A stretch of 64,000 nucleotides of DNA from Actinomycetaceae bacterium MB13-C1-2 (GTDB lineage: Bacteria > Actinomycetota > Actinomycetes > Actinomycetales > Actinomycetaceae), in NCBI GenBank assembly GCA_035621235.1, contig CP141731.1, forward strand, positions 186,001 through 250,000. The letters run 5' to 3'. The first letter of the stretch is position 1. Each line of letters starts with the position of its first letter. Positions 17,867 to 31,201 of the stretch are shown piece after piece. The notes under the pieces are model-generated. The model made no database searches. It was given only the letters and a program-made list of their open reading frames with translations, and was not told where the DNA came from. A program made the translations under genes and the position numbers.

Positions 17867-18227
17867 ATGAAATAGTCTTTCCAGTCTTTCCTGCCGCCTG
17901 CAGTCGGCAGAAACTGCATCCAAAACCCTCTGGTTCAACAGATGGGCCTTTGTTGCTGGGTACTTACCCTACCCGCAACACAAGGAAACTACTGAACCCA
18001 CGACACTCAAGGTGACGTATCAGAAAGTCCGCGGGCAAGAGAATTCTGTTGATAACCGTAGATAAGGCCACCCTAAGCTCCAATGGGTGACGCAATTGCG
18101 ACGGTGAAGGTGGTAACTGCCTATCGGACTCTAAGACACTCTGAGCGGGCCTTTTGGTGTTGTTCTCGTTATCAAATCCACATGAACGATCCAACATGCT
18201 TAGCCAGACCTGGCAGACAATAGTGAC
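17867..18227. other. Divergent promoter region of peptide importer and MFS gene
   Basis: About 360 bp between two divergent genes with no open frame of recognisable content. Promoters for both must lie here. A GACAAT-like -10 hexamer sits very close to the GTG of the MFS gene, so its mRNA may be leaderless. Confidence 0.35.
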
Positions 18228-19514
18228 GTGAGTAAGGACGGGGAAGATAACGAGGAGTGCTGCGAGCAACCCTACGGCTCCCCCTTCGCCCGGAACTCAC
18301 AGGCATGGCGTACTCGCTCAGTGGTAGTGGGGATGGTACTAGCGACCATTGTTACTGCTCTCTCATTGCGGCCGGTCGCAACCGCTGTTGGCCCGGTGCT
18401 AAACGAGATCACCAACGGGCTGAGCTTAAGCGCCACCGATGCAGGTCTGCTAACGGCGTTGCCCGGACTCTGTTTTGCCGTCGTGGGTTTGCTAGCCAAT
18501 CGACTCACCTCATGGGCCGGAATAACAGGTTCGTTGATCCTGGCTATGTCGGTGACTACGATCGGCATGTTCGTCCGTGTCGAAGCCGGTTCCTGGGGCT
18601 GGTTCCTGTTCTTCTCGATCTTGGCCATGGCCGGCGCTGCTATCGGCAATGTGGTGCTACCCGCGTATATCAAGGCCGAGTTTCCCCGGCGAGCGGCAGC
18701 CATGTCAACGGTTTACACCACTGCTCTGGCAGCGGGTTCGACCCTACCCGTCCTATTTGCCACCTCGATCAACCAGAGCATCGAGGCAACCTCGCCAGGT
18801 CGAGGATGGCGCATGGCGCTCGGTGTATGGGGAGTATTCGGCCTTGTCGCACTGCTGGTCTGGGCCCTCCTATATATAGGAGTACCGCACTTCCGTAGGC
18901 GCGGTGAAGTCACGAACCGTTCGGGTCACTGGTGGACGATGTTCCGCTCCCCCACCGCCGTAGCGCTAATGCTGTTCTTTGGGTTGCAGTCAATGCAGGC
19001 CTACATTCAGTTCGGCTGGGCTCCATCGGCCTATCGGGCAGGTGGCCTAAGCCCGGATGCGGCCGGAGTGATGATGACAATCATCGCCCTCTGCGGTATC
19101 CCTGGTGGTCTAATTATGCCCAGCGTTGTCGCGAGAAGAAGGTGGCTTCGTCCCTCCATTGTCCTTTTCGGGCTCCTGCTTGCCAGCGGATATCTGGGAA
19201 TCGCATTTGCGCCCACGTTCCTCCCCTGGCTTTGGGCTCTCTGCCTGGGGGTTTCTGGTTTCTGCTTTCCGACAGCACTCGCATTGATCATTGAGAGGAC
19301 GAGAACTGCGTCTGTCACCGCCACGGTTTCAGGTTTTGTTCAACCTGTCGGATACCTTCTGGCTGCTGCGGGCCCCTTTTTGGTCGGTGCGGCATTCGGA
19401 AAGGTAGGCAGTTGGCCACCAATCTTGGTTGTCCTAGCCTGTACCTCGGTGCTCTTGGTTGCATCCGGTCTGGTAGCAACCCGAGATCGTTTTATCGACA
19501 ACGAACTGAGATAA
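18228..19514 (+). CDS. MFS transporter, CynX/NimT-like
   Basis: Twelve-helix major facilitator carrier of 428 residues. Early sequence LSLRPVATAVGPVLNEITNGLSLSATDAGLLTALPGLCF is typical of the CynX/NimT (cyanate/2-nitroimidazole) branch. A cytoplasmic loop with FRRRGEVTNRSGHWWTMF divides the two halves. The second half has the family FGLQSMQAYIQFGWAPSAYR. The substrate is unknown; relatives export small anions or drugs. The start is GTG with no visible Shine-Dalgarno and a -10-like hexamer about a dozen bases upstream. Confidence 0.87.
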   Translation: MSKDGEDNEECCEQPYGSPFARNSQAWRTRSVVVGMVLATIVTALSLRPVATAVGPVLNEITNGLSLSATDAGLLTALPGLCFAVVGLLANRLTSWAGITGSLILAMSVTTIGMFVRVEAGSWGWFLFFSILAMAGAAIGNVVLPAYIKAEFPRRAAAMSTVYTTALAAGSTLPVLFATSINQSIEATSPGRGWRMALGVWGVFGLVALLVWALLYIGVPHFRRRGEVTNRSGHWWTMFRSPTAVALMLFFGLQSMQAYIQFGWAPSAYRAGGLSPDAAGVMMTIIALCGIPGGLIMPSVVARRRWLRPSIVLFGLLLASGYLGIAFAPTFLPWLWALCLGVSGFCFPTALALIIERTRTASVTATVSGFVQPVGYLLAAAGPFLVGAAFGKVGSWPPILVVLACTSVLLVASGLVATRDRFIDNELR

Positions 19515-19680
19515 CTCCGCGAGTTGCCGATCTTCACTGTCTCCACTGACAAGTGTGTCAGTCTGGGAACGCAAACCGGCCGCTCAAATCGATACCAACG
19601 CACTCCCAAGCTGACACAAATGCGGGGCCATCTGAGCTCACGGATTCTGCCGACTTGTCGGCCACTAGTACGATTGTGAC

Positions 19681-21147
19681 ATGAGTATCTCTAACCTCGT
19701 CCCTCTTCCCAAGTCTTTCAAGTCGATCAACGGCCCGTATTTTCGAGCTGATACTGCAGCGGTCAACGGCGCGGATGAACTGGCGGCAATGATCGAAAGG
19801 GCCAAGCTCGCGATAGCCGGACCTGGAACTCCCGGTTCGGGGACGGGAATGATCGAACTGACCGTCGACCCCGAGTTTTATTCGGTCTATCCGGACCTGA
19901 CGGATTCCATGGGAAAGCCGACGGAGGAAGCCTACCGAATCTCGGTAGGAGAGAACCTCGTACAACTCTCGGCCCCCTCGACCAAAGGCCTAGCACGCGC
20001 GATCGCAACGCTCACTCAACTCGTCGAAACAAACCGGGATGGCAGCCTTGGAATCCCGCAGTGTGTTGTTGAGGACGCCCCCAGGTACTCCTGGCGGGGG
20101 ATCTCAATGGATGTTTCACGTAGCTTTTACACGATCGACGAAATGAAGACGCTGGTTGATCTGCTGGCGTTCTACCGCATGAACACGTTGCATCTGCATC
20201 TGTCGGACGATCAGGGGTGGCGCCTGGAGGTTCCGTCTCTGCCTCGCCTCACCGAGATCTCGGGAATGACCGCGGGCGAAGGTGGACGGAGCGGTTTCTA
20301 CAGCACGGAGCAGTTCGCGGACCTGGTTCAGTACGCCTCGGATCATGGAGTCACTGTGATCCCAGAGTTTGATGTTCCAGGCCATACCAATGCAGCAACG
20401 CATGCGTACGGGGAACTGATGCCGGACGGGGAGCCGACTGACGCCTATGCGGGCACAAAAGTCGGATTCAGTAAGCTATACCCTGGCGTACCTTTCACCA
20501 AAGAGTTCATGATCGATGTCTTTGAAGTCGCAGCCCTTGCCGGTAACGGTGAGTACGTTCATATCGGGGGCGACGAGGCTCTTGAACAGAGCGCGGAAGA
20601 CTACAAACTTCTAGTTGAGCAAGCGGCAGCGGCCGTTGCCCAGACCGGAAAGAAGGTCGTTGGCTGGCAAGAATCTGGTGGCGCTGAACTGCCTCCGGAC
20701 TCAGTGGTGCAGTACTGGAACAGTAACGTCGATCCGGCTCCCGTTCTCGACGCAGTTGCAAATGGCCACGGCGTACTGATGTCACCGGCACCGCACGCTT
20801 ACTTCGACATGATGTACAACGAATCGACACCCTATGGTCAGGACTGGGCCGGGCTGATCGAGCTGCCGAAATCCTATCTGTGGGATCCAGCTAAACAGCT
20901 GGCCGGTGTCGATGAGGAACACATTGTTGGGGTCGAGGCAGGAATGTGGACGGAACGGATTCGCACCCTTGATGAGTTGATGTACATGCTACTGCCCCGA
21001 ATTCCTGCCCTCGCCGAGGTTGGTTGGACCGCGCAGGAGTCGCGAGATTGGGATGACTTCCGTTCTCGGATTGCTGACCATCCTGAGTACTGGGACAGCG
21101 CCGAACTGAGATGGCACCGCTCCCCGGAAGTTGACTGGAAGCACTAG
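19681..21147 (+). CDS. Beta-N-acetylhexosaminidase, glycoside hydrolase family 20
   Basis: Removes terminal N-acetyl-hexosamine from glycans by substrate-assisted catalysis. The 488-residue protein has an N-terminal GH20b alpha/beta domain (to about 130), then the TIM barrel. The catalytic Asp-Glu pair is D298-E299 in HIGGDEA. Supporting motifs are RYSWRGISMDVSR, LHLHLSDDQGWRLEV and VIPEFDVPGHTNAA. No signal peptide or anchor is present, so it probably acts on imported oligosaccharides in the cytoplasm. There is no Shine-Dalgarno; a TACGAT element about 10 bp upstream suggests a leaderless mRNA. Host glycan or chitin fragments are plausible substrates. Confidence 0.94.
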   Translation: MSISNLVPLPKSFKSINGPYFRADTAAVNGADELAAMIERAKLAIAGPGTPGSGTGMIELTVDPEFYSVYPDLTDSMGKPTEEAYRISVGENLVQLSAPSTKGLARAIATLTQLVETNRDGSLGIPQCVVEDAPRYSWRGISMDVSRSFYTIDEMKTLVDLLAFYRMNTLHLHLSDDQGWRLEVPSLPRLTEISGMTAGEGGRSGFYSTEQFADLVQYASDHGVTVIPEFDVPGHTNAATHAYGELMPDGEPTDAYAGTKVGFSKLYPGVPFTKEFMIDVFEVAALAGNGEYVHIGGDEALEQSAEDYKLLVEQAAAAVAQTGKKVVGWQESGGAELPPDSVVQYWNSNVDPAPVLDAVANGHGVLMSPAPHAYFDMMYNESTPYGQDWAGLIELPKSYLWDPAKQLAGVDEEHIVGVEAGMWTERIRTLDELMYMLLPRIPALAEVGWTAQESRDWDDFRSRIADHPEYWDSAELRWHRSPEVDWKH

Positions 21148-21169
21148 GGCGTCGCCCCAAGCCCGCACT

Positions 21170-21242
21170 GGTTTGCCAATCACATCGGGGTCATTTAGCC
21201 GTGATTTCGCGGCGTGTCAGACCCTTATCTGATTGGCAAACC
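21170..21242. repeat. Diverged palindrome, copy 2 of the repeated element
   Basis: Arms 21170-21192 and 21220-21242 match at 20 of 23 positions around a 27-bp loop. The loop length and the flanking GGCGTGTC, TATCTGATTGGCAA and GACCC blocks are shared with the palindrome at 9982-10076. It lies between the convergent hexosaminidase and dimethylargininase genes, so it is well placed as a bidirectional terminator. Confidence 0.8.
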
Positions 21243-21244
21243 GC

Positions 21245-22015
21245 TTAGGGGAGGGCTCTAACACGCACCGAGAGGCAAGTAACGCAGCCTTCAAGCTTCT
21301 CAAACTCTGTCATGGGGGTCGTAGTAACGGTGTATCCAAGGTTGCGCAGTAAGTCCGCGGTCTTGGGCGCCGAAGCAGACATGACCAGCTCGGTATCGCT
21401 CAGACAAACGACTGCCGTCCCATGTTCCTCCGGGACCGGAAGGAAGCGTGGGAAGATCGCCGGGTTGTCAACGAAGTCCGGATAGCCAATTACCGTTCCA
21501 TCTGGCAGTGCGGTTACCGCCGTCTTGAGGTGAAGAACCTTAGTTACGGGAACCGCCACAACCTCTGCCCCAAGGGGCGCGAGGATACTCCGCATCTGTG
21601 CGATCCCCTCGGCGTTGGTGCGACCACCGCGGCCAATGTATACGGTGTCTCCGACCTTCAGAATGTCGCCTCCGTCGACCGTACCGGGAGCCTTGATCTG
21701 ATTGAGTGAGCATCCAAGCTCTGCCGCTACATCACGGGTCCCGTAAATCTCAGGCTTTCGGGAATCGGCTCCTGGCCTGGTCGAAACCGCGACGTTCCGA
21801 AACATGAGTACCGTATCCTCAACGAAAACTGCATCTGGACAGTCATCAGCCGGTGCCACTTCAATGGTCTGCCACCCATGCGCCTGCAGAATGGCAACGT
21901 AGGCCTCCCACTGCTGGATCGCAAGGGGAAGATCAACCTCGACCTTCTCAATGTTGTCAGTGAGTCCCTCGTTCAAACGGGGACCGGGGCGGCGAACCAA
22001 AGCGATTTTGGACAT
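21245..22015 (-). CDS. Dimethylarginine dimethylaminohydrolase (DDAH)
   Basis: Guanidino-modifying enzyme that hydrolyses N-methylated arginines to citrulline and methylamines. The 256-residue protein shows the pentein-fold landmarks FVEDT (64-68, substrate acid), GTVDGGDIL (111-119), catalytic His in VLHLKTAV (about 162) and nucleophile Cys in VTCLSVR (about 247). Length is normal. It follows an amino-acid permease on the same strand by 74 bp, so the pair may import and degrade methylated arginine released from host protein turnover. The N-terminus MSKIALVRRPGPRLNEGLT is intact. Arginine deiminase is less likely because that family is about 400 residues. Confidence 0.9.
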   Translation of the reverse strand: MSKIALVRRPGPRLNEGLTDNIEKVEVDLPLAIQQWEAYVAILQAHGWQTIEVAPADDCPDAVFVEDTVLMFRNVAVSTRPGADSRKPEIYGTRDVAAELGCSLNQIKAPGTVDGGDILKVGDTVYIGRGGRTNAEGIAQMRSILAPLGAEVVAVPVTKVLHLKTAVTALPDGTVIGYPDFVDNPAIFPRFLPVPEEHGTAVVCLSDTELVMSASAPKTADLLRNLGYTVTTTPMTEFEKLEGCVTCLSVRVRALP

Positions 22016-22089
22016 TAATGAGACTCCTATGATGACGACTACTCTATTGTGGCTACTTTTCTATCTCAGCGCGAAAAGACAAAGAATCG

Positions 22090-23595
22090 CTACGACCCGA
22101 GTTCCCCCGCATCGTGACGTCGCTGCAAATCCGAGTTCTTCCTCGACCAGAGGAAATAGAACGACAGCGCTATGATCATCCAGATCGCGAAGGCAGTCCA
22201 AGTGACAGTTCCGAGCCCGTGCATAACATACAGGCAAGCGACAATCGAAAGGATTGGTGTGAGCGGATAAAGAGGAACCTTGAAGCCTCGCTTCAGGTCA
22301 GGCGCGGTCCTACGGAGCACCATCACTCCGATCGAAACCAGAAGGAACGCTGAAAGCGTGCCGATAGAGGTCATATCCGCCAGGATGCCAATCGGAAGGA
22401 ACCCCGCAAGAATCGAGACAGCGATTGCCACAACCCAAGTGTTGACTGTAGGAACGCGGGTCTTAGGGTGAACCCGCGAGAACGCCTTTGGAAGCAAACC
22501 GTCTCTTCCCATTGAGTAGAGGATACGGGTCTGGCCATAGAGGCAGATAAGCGTTACGGAAAAGATCGAGATTACCGCACCCAGAGCCAATATCGTGCCG
22601 GGCCAGGATGACCCGGTAACGTTTTCGACGATCTGAGCCAAGCCGGCCTGTTGTCCCTCGAACAGTGTCCAGTGTTGGGCTCCCAGAGCTGAAACAGCAA
22701 CTAGCAGGTAGATTCCCGTGACAATGACAAGGGCGAGGATCAGCGCGCGAGGAACGGCCTTCTGGGGGTCTTTTACCTCGTCTCCCGTTGTCGCAACTGC
22801 GTCAAGACCAATGAACGAGAAGAAGATTGATCCGGTAGCAACGGATATGCCCGCGACGCCCATTGGGGCAAAGTTTGAAAAGTTGTCGGCATTGAACGCT
22901 GTGAAGGCGACTGCAGAAAAGGCCACTAGAACAGTGACCTTGATTATCACCATGATCGTGTTCGCCACGGCAGATTCGGAAGCTCCTCTGAGCAGCAAAA
23001 CAAAGCACATAAGAACCAAGATCACGGCGGGAAGATTCACGATCCCGCCAGTCTCAGGGGAGTTCAGCAGGGCGTTGGGAAGGTCGATGCCGAAGAGGTT
23101 GTGGATGAGGAGGGCTACGTACTCAGACCAGCCGACGGCAACGGCGGCCGCAGAGACTCCGTACTCCAGGATCAGGCAAGCTCCAACGACAAATGCTGCC
23201 AACTCACCCATCGTCGCATAGGTATACGAGTATGAGGACCCAGACGAAGGAATGACCGAGGCCAGTTCCGCGTAGCAGACAACTGTCAGACCGGCGACAA
23301 GAGCTCCCAGAAGGAAGGAGAGAACCACCGCCGGTCCAGCTTCGGGAACGGCTTCGGAAAGGATGAAGAAGATTCCGGTGCCCACCGTTCCACCAACGCC
23401 GATCATGGTCAGGTGGAAGGTACTAAGAGATCGTCTAAGCGTGATTTCACCGGGCAGAACCTGGCCATCTTTGGTTTCTACGGCAGGTTCTTCAAACTGG
23501 TAAATATCAGCGGGCAGATCGGCGGAATGAACTCCTGCGGGAACTCGACGGCGCGTTAACTGTCCGGCTAGTGTCAGTTCTTTCGCGCTCGACAT
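22090..23595 (-). CDS. APC superfamily amino acid permease
   Basis: Integral membrane transporter of 501 residues with about 12 helices after a polar N-terminal tail of 55 residues. Helix 1 carries the APC signature MIGVGGTVGTGIFFILSEAV. The block SFIGLDAVATTGDEVKDPQKAVPRALILAL marks the cationic amino-acid transporter (CAT) branch, as does the later YGQTRILYSMGRDGLLPKAF. Substrate is probably a basic amino acid or derivative. It is upstream of the dimethylargininase in the same direction, 74 bp apart, which hints at methylarginine uptake. Promoter-proximal repeats lie at 23665-23691. Confidence 0.9.
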   Translation of the reverse strand: MSSAKELTLAGQLTRRRVPAGVHSADLPADIYQFEEPAVETKDGQVLPGEITLRRSLSTFHLTMIGVGGTVGTGIFFILSEAVPEAGPAVVLSFLLGALVAGLTVVCYAELASVIPSSGSSYSYTYATMGELAAFVVGACLILEYGVSAAAVAVGWSEYVALLIHNLFGIDLPNALLNSPETGGIVNLPAVILVLMCFVLLLRGASESAVANTIMVIIKVTVLVAFSAVAFTAFNADNFSNFAPMGVAGISVATGSIFFSFIGLDAVATTGDEVKDPQKAVPRALILALVIVTGIYLLVAVSALGAQHWTLFEGQQAGLAQIVENVTGSSWPGTILALGAVISIFSVTLICLYGQTRILYSMGRDGLLPKAFSRVHPKTRVPTVNTWVVAIAVSILAGFLPIGILADMTSIGTLSAFLLVSIGVMVLRRTAPDLKRGFKVPLYPLTPILSIVACLYVMHGLGTVTWTAFAIWMIIALSFYFLWSRKNSDLQRRHDAGELGS

Positions 23596-23664
23596 AGTGC
23601 GCCTACCATCCCGGCGTCGTGGCTAGAGGTTATGTATCGGAGCTGACACCACGCACCGACTCAG

Positions 23665-23691
23665 TGCATAGTATGCCTGTCTATGCATAGT
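23665..23691. promoter_or_regulatory. Operator-like repeats upstream of permease-DDAH operon
   Basis: TGCATAGT occurs twice (23665-23672 and 23684-23691), and the second copy sits inside a perfect palindrome CTATGCATAG (23681-23690). The site is 70-95 bp upstream of the permease start, where a regulator could bind. No regulator gene is adjacent. Confidence 0.4.
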
Positions 23692-23800
23692 GAGTGTTGA
23701 GTTCTCGTATTCTGGGAACTGTTGTGCGGAAGTTAGAGGCGGCGTTGCCGTGACCCGGATATTCTCCGTTGTTGGTGTTGGTTTGTGGGTTGATTGGTTT

Positions 23801-23829
23801 GAGGGACCGCCCGTGTTGGGTGGTCCCTC
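23801..23829 (-). terminator. rRNA operon terminator hairpin
   Basis: GAGGGACCGCCC pairs with GGGTGGTCCCTC (one G-T pair) around a 5-nt loop, 15 bp beyond the 5S 3' end. It is a very stable hairpin without a U-tail, as is common in actinobacteria. Confidence 0.75.
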
Positions 23830-23843
23830 TAACCATGTTTGGT

Positions 23844-23962
23844 TTGCGGGGGGTTGCTAGTCTCCCACATTCTCTCGAATGTAGTACCTTCGCCGCTGCG
23901 GGGCTTAGCTTCCGGGTTCGGAATGGGGCCGGGCGTTTCCCCCGTGCTGTGCCCCCCGCAAA
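23844..23962 (-). rRNA. rrf: 5S ribosomal RNA
   Basis: On the minus strand the segment contains the conserved 5S core GAAACGCCCGG...CATTCCGAACCCGGAAGCTAAG and GGTACTACATTCGAG. The complementary ends (TTTGCGGGG and CCCCGCAAA) form helix I. Ends are estimated to within a few bases. It is the last gene of the operon. Confidence 0.93.
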
Positions 23963-24044
23963 GTTTGTATGCACTTATTAGTAGTCCCGCACCCCATCAA
24001 ACACTTGTTGTTTGTGTGGTGGGGGTGGGTTGGTGCTGAGTTTG

Positions 24045-24100
24045 TATAGTGGTCACTTTGTGTCTGTTTTGTGTGCTCGTTTTTTGTGTGTTTGTTTGGT

Positions 24101-24105
<5 letters not shown>
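24045..24105 (-). other. 3' strand of pre-23S processing stem
   Basis: This AT-rich stretch is nearly the reverse complement of 27235-27297 on the other side of the 23S gene; for example CCACTATACAA occurs on the two flanks in opposite orientation. The two would pair in the precursor RNA to form the long stem cut by RNase III. Confidence 0.6.
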
Positions 24106-27232
<3,127 letters not shown>

Positions 27233-27697
27233 AACTAAAAACCAACACAAAAAACAAAATCACACAAAATAAAGACACAAAACAACCACTATACAATTCA
27301 CCAACAACCCACCAACAACAGCCCACCCCCAAAAAGAAGACAAGCCATCACCAGCAAAACCCAACCACCAAACCAAAGAAAGAAAGCAAACCCTAAAACC
27401 TTAGAGCCCAAGCACAAAACCTGGAACCTTCCCCCAATGACTCACACGGGTGTTGAGAGTAAACCCGATAGTGAACCCACCACCACACCAAAGCGCGGCA
27501 GCAGGGCCCCAGAAAGCCAGCCCAACAAGAACCAACCAACCAGAACTGTTTCTTTGACAAATCGCTGCAATATTTCCTGCACCACCCCACCACAGAGCAG
27601 TGACTCACAAAAAATGTTTCCCCCACCAAAAGCAAGAGACCCGCGCAAAACCAAACGTTCCCGCTCCAGCCTCAAACCACAAAATCAGGGGCTCCTT
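27233..27697 (-). other. 16S-23S internal transcribed spacer without tRNA
   Basis: About 465 bp. I see no cloverleaf or tRNA-Ile/Ala sequence, as is usual in many actinobacterial rRNA operons. The 23S-proximal 60 bp (27235-27297) form one strand of the 23S processing stem. The rest is AT-rich and C-poor on the transcribed strand, with no gene. Confidence 0.7.
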
Positions 27698-29240
<1,543 letters not shown>

Positions 29241-29692
29241 AACCAAAACAACCAACCCCACAAAAGAGCCAGCCAAACAGTCAATGCCAAAAAGAAAACA
29301 CCCAAAAAAAGGATGCAATCCAAGCCAAAAAACAAAACAACAAACGTCAAAAAAACAAACACTATCAAGTTCACAAACAACACCCCCAAGCACGGAGCTT
29401 TACGCTCTGTGAAGGGCTGGCCTTTCGTTCACATCAGAACTTCCGGCGAGATACAAACTTACAGGGGTTCCACGATTGCGTCCAGCCGGAAGCGTGTGAC
29501 CCCCGTCATGCGGCTTGAAACTGCTTCTGATCAGCGGGTTTACACCGCCAATCCGGGCGAGACCGCGCCCGGTTTCGGGCGTGTCCGAGCGGATACGACG
29601 AGTCGGCTTAGAGGCTCTTTATCGGGTGCAAACGAACATCATCGACTGCGGCGAACCCAAAGCACGCAACCAGTTATCGGAGCAGACAACTG
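29241..29692 (-). promoter_or_regulatory. rRNA operon leader and promoter region
   Basis: About 450 bp upstream of 16S with no gene. The 16S-proximal 150 bp are strongly T/G-rich on the transcribed strand, with TTGTGAACTTGATAGTGTTTG (complement of 29356-29377) resembling actinobacterial leader antitermination sequence. Promoters must lie here or a little upstream, but no confident -35/-10 pair could be picked. Confidence 0.5.
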
Positions 29693-29851
29693 GTCGCTGG
29701 CGTACGCGACCGGCAATTGCTGGAATACACGAACGGTAATTGTCGGGATACACGAACGGCAGTCGCTGGCGTACGCGACCGGCATTTGTCGGAATACACG
29801 AACGGCAGTCGCTGGCGTACGCGACCGGCATTTGTCGGAATACACGAACGG
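29693..29851. repeat. Interspersed tandem repeat block upstream of the rRNA operon
   Basis: Two short units alternate. Unit A (23 bp, starts GTCGCTGGCGTACGCGACC) is at 29693-29715, 29762-29784 and 29808-29830, all identical. Unit B (21 bp, ends GGAATACACGAACGG) is at 29716-29736, 29739-29759, 29785-29805 and 29831-29851 with few changes. The order is A-B-B-A-B-A-B; the last two A-B pairs have a 46-bp period. Unit A contains the palindrome GCGTACGC. The array is upstream of the rRNA leader and past the META-lipoprotein terminator. Confidence 0.88.
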
Positions 29852-29863
29852 TTAAGCGCCGAA

Positions 29864-29897
29864 CGGGGTGGACTCCGGAAACCCGGTATCCACCCCG
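29864..29897 (-). terminator. Terminator of the META-domain lipoprotein gene
   Basis: CGGGGTGGA (29864-29872) pairs perfectly with TCCACCCCG (29889-29897), and the loop contains a further CCGG/CCGG pairing. It starts about 40 bp beyond the stop of the lipoprotein gene and would keep that transcript out of the rRNA promoter region. Confidence 0.65.
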
Positions 29898-29936
29898 CCC
29901 GATACAAGACCGTTTTTGCAGGTCCTAAGTAAAGAA

Positions 29937-30368
29937 CTACCCGCGCTTGAACTTAAGCTCGGCGTCATCTCCCTTTAGGACAAGGGAATCACCCGAGATC
30001 GTTCCCGAAGTAACGACGTCCAGCGCACTGACGTACGCGTACTCGGCGTCCATAATCGGCTCGTCACACGCCATCATCGTGGAAGCCACCGGGCCAAACA
30101 AGAGCTTGTCGCCCTCCGCTCGAACAGTGCCAAACAGGTTGTTACAGCCGGCAGTTCCGTGGAACGCCCCTTCATCTTCAACCGTGAGTTCAGGGGTAGT
30201 GCCCTCAACGATGACTACATCACCCTTAGGGCCGGTCGCCGATTCAAGCACCCAGGCACCCGTAATGTTCTCAGGGGTCGCCGTCTCGCCTCCACCAGAT
30301 TCCCCGCAACCGGTAAGCATCGACACACCAAAGACAGCAACTACTCCAAGAGTCATTATTCGTTTCAT
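29937..30368 (-). CDS. META domain lipoprotein (HslJ-like)
   Basis: Secreted, lipid-anchored protein of 143 residues. The signal peptide ends in the lipobox LTGC (Cys near 21). The single META domain follows: ITGAWVLESATGPKGDVV, then FHGTAGCNNLFGTVRAEGDKL, and TMMACDEPIMDAEYAYVSAL with the typical Cys. META-domain proteins are linked to heat-shock or antibiotic tolerance in some bacteria, but the biochemical role is unknown. It is divergent from ogt across 183 bp. Confidence 0.88.
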   Translation of the reverse strand: MKRIMTLGVVAVFGVSMLTGCGESGGGETATPENITGAWVLESATGPKGDVVIVEGTTPELTVEDEGAFHGTAGCNNLFGTVRAEGDKLLFGPVASTMMACDEPIMDAEYAYVSALDVVTSGTISGDSLVLKGDDAELKFKRG

Positions 30369-30551
30369 TTGAATCCCGTCCCTCCAGTTCGAACTCCGAC
30401 TCTAAAGATTACAGGCGCAACTCATCCATTCGCTCGACAACCATTGTCTGCTCCCCGATTGTGACCGAGGCCGTGACCTACCCTGCGAGCAATGAGTGCA
30501 GACTCGGCGGTACCCCTGTCGAAAGTCGTAAGAAACGACAAGACTTAGCAC

Positions 30552-31148
30552 ATGGATAATCCGGACGCGCCCAAGCCTCTTTACTTTCACGTCGTCAGTT
30601 CTCCGGTTGGCGATCTAGGGCTAGTCGCAAGCGCACGTGGAATCACCCATGTCTTGTTCAACCCTGAACGAGAACTCAAGCATCTCTCGCAGACCTACCA
30701 GGTTCTCTCCACACGTCCCGATCTAGCGGACGAGGATGATGGACAAACTGCCGCGCGCCATCTACTCCTTGCTGCTCGGCAACTCCGCGACTACTTCGCA
30801 GAAGAGCGCCGCCATTTTTCGCTGGTACTCGACCTTGCGCCAGACGCAGTCAGCGCGGCCTCATCCTCACATCACTCCAAGAAACGCACCGGCAGTTTTC
30901 GAACTGCGGCTCACCTGGAGCTCCTGAACATCAACTACGGTGAGACGGCCTCATACGGAGACATTGCGGAGGCACTCGGTTCTCCCGGAGCCGCAAGAGC
31001 CGTAGGTGGCGCCTGCGCAAACAACCCGATTCCGATAATTATTCCGTGCCATCGCGTTCTTCCATCCACCGGAAAAATCGGCAACTACAGTGGTGGAACA
31101 GGACCGGAAACGAAGAAGTTCCTCCTAAACCTCGAATCGGCAAATTAG
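30552..31148 (+). CDS. ogt: Methylated-DNA--protein-cysteine methyltransferase
   Basis: Repairs O6-methylguanine by suicidal transfer of the methyl group to an active-site Cys. The 198-residue protein has an N-terminal ribonuclease-like domain and a C-terminal DNA-binding/active-site domain. Motifs are YGETASYGDIAEALGSPGAA (helix-turn-helix with recognition helix), ARAVGGACANNPIPIIIPCHRV (PCHRV active site) and GNYSGG. The middle (about 95-120) carries a Ser/His-rich insertion before FRTAAHLELLNINYGE. The usual G-T-x-F-x-x-x-V-W segment is degraded there. It appears monocistronic. Confidence 0.92.
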   Translation: MDNPDAPKPLYFHVVSSPVGDLGLVASARGITHVLFNPERELKHLSQTYQVLSTRPDLADEDDGQTAARHLLLAARQLRDYFAEERRHFSLVLDLAPDAVSAASSSHHSKKRTGSFRTAAHLELLNINYGETASYGDIAEALGSPGAARAVGGACANNPIPIIIPCHRVLPSTGKIGNYSGGTGPETKKFLLNLESAN

Positions 31149-31201
31149 GTCTCAACACTGCAACGTTCTCAACCCCGAACAACTTTTGGATAGACAACTT
31201 A

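Noticed and set aside
27233-27697. tRNA genes in the 16S-23S spacer
   Set aside because: No cloverleaf or anticodon arm could be found on the transcribed strand.
29693-29851. Possible CRISPR array
   Set aside because: The units alternate directly without unique spacers, and no cas genes are in the window.
29639-29907. Repeat-containing open frames that could encode short repetitive peptides upstream of 16S
   Set aside because: The same repeats are open in several frames on both strands, which reflects the repeat units and not selection; no ribosome sites.
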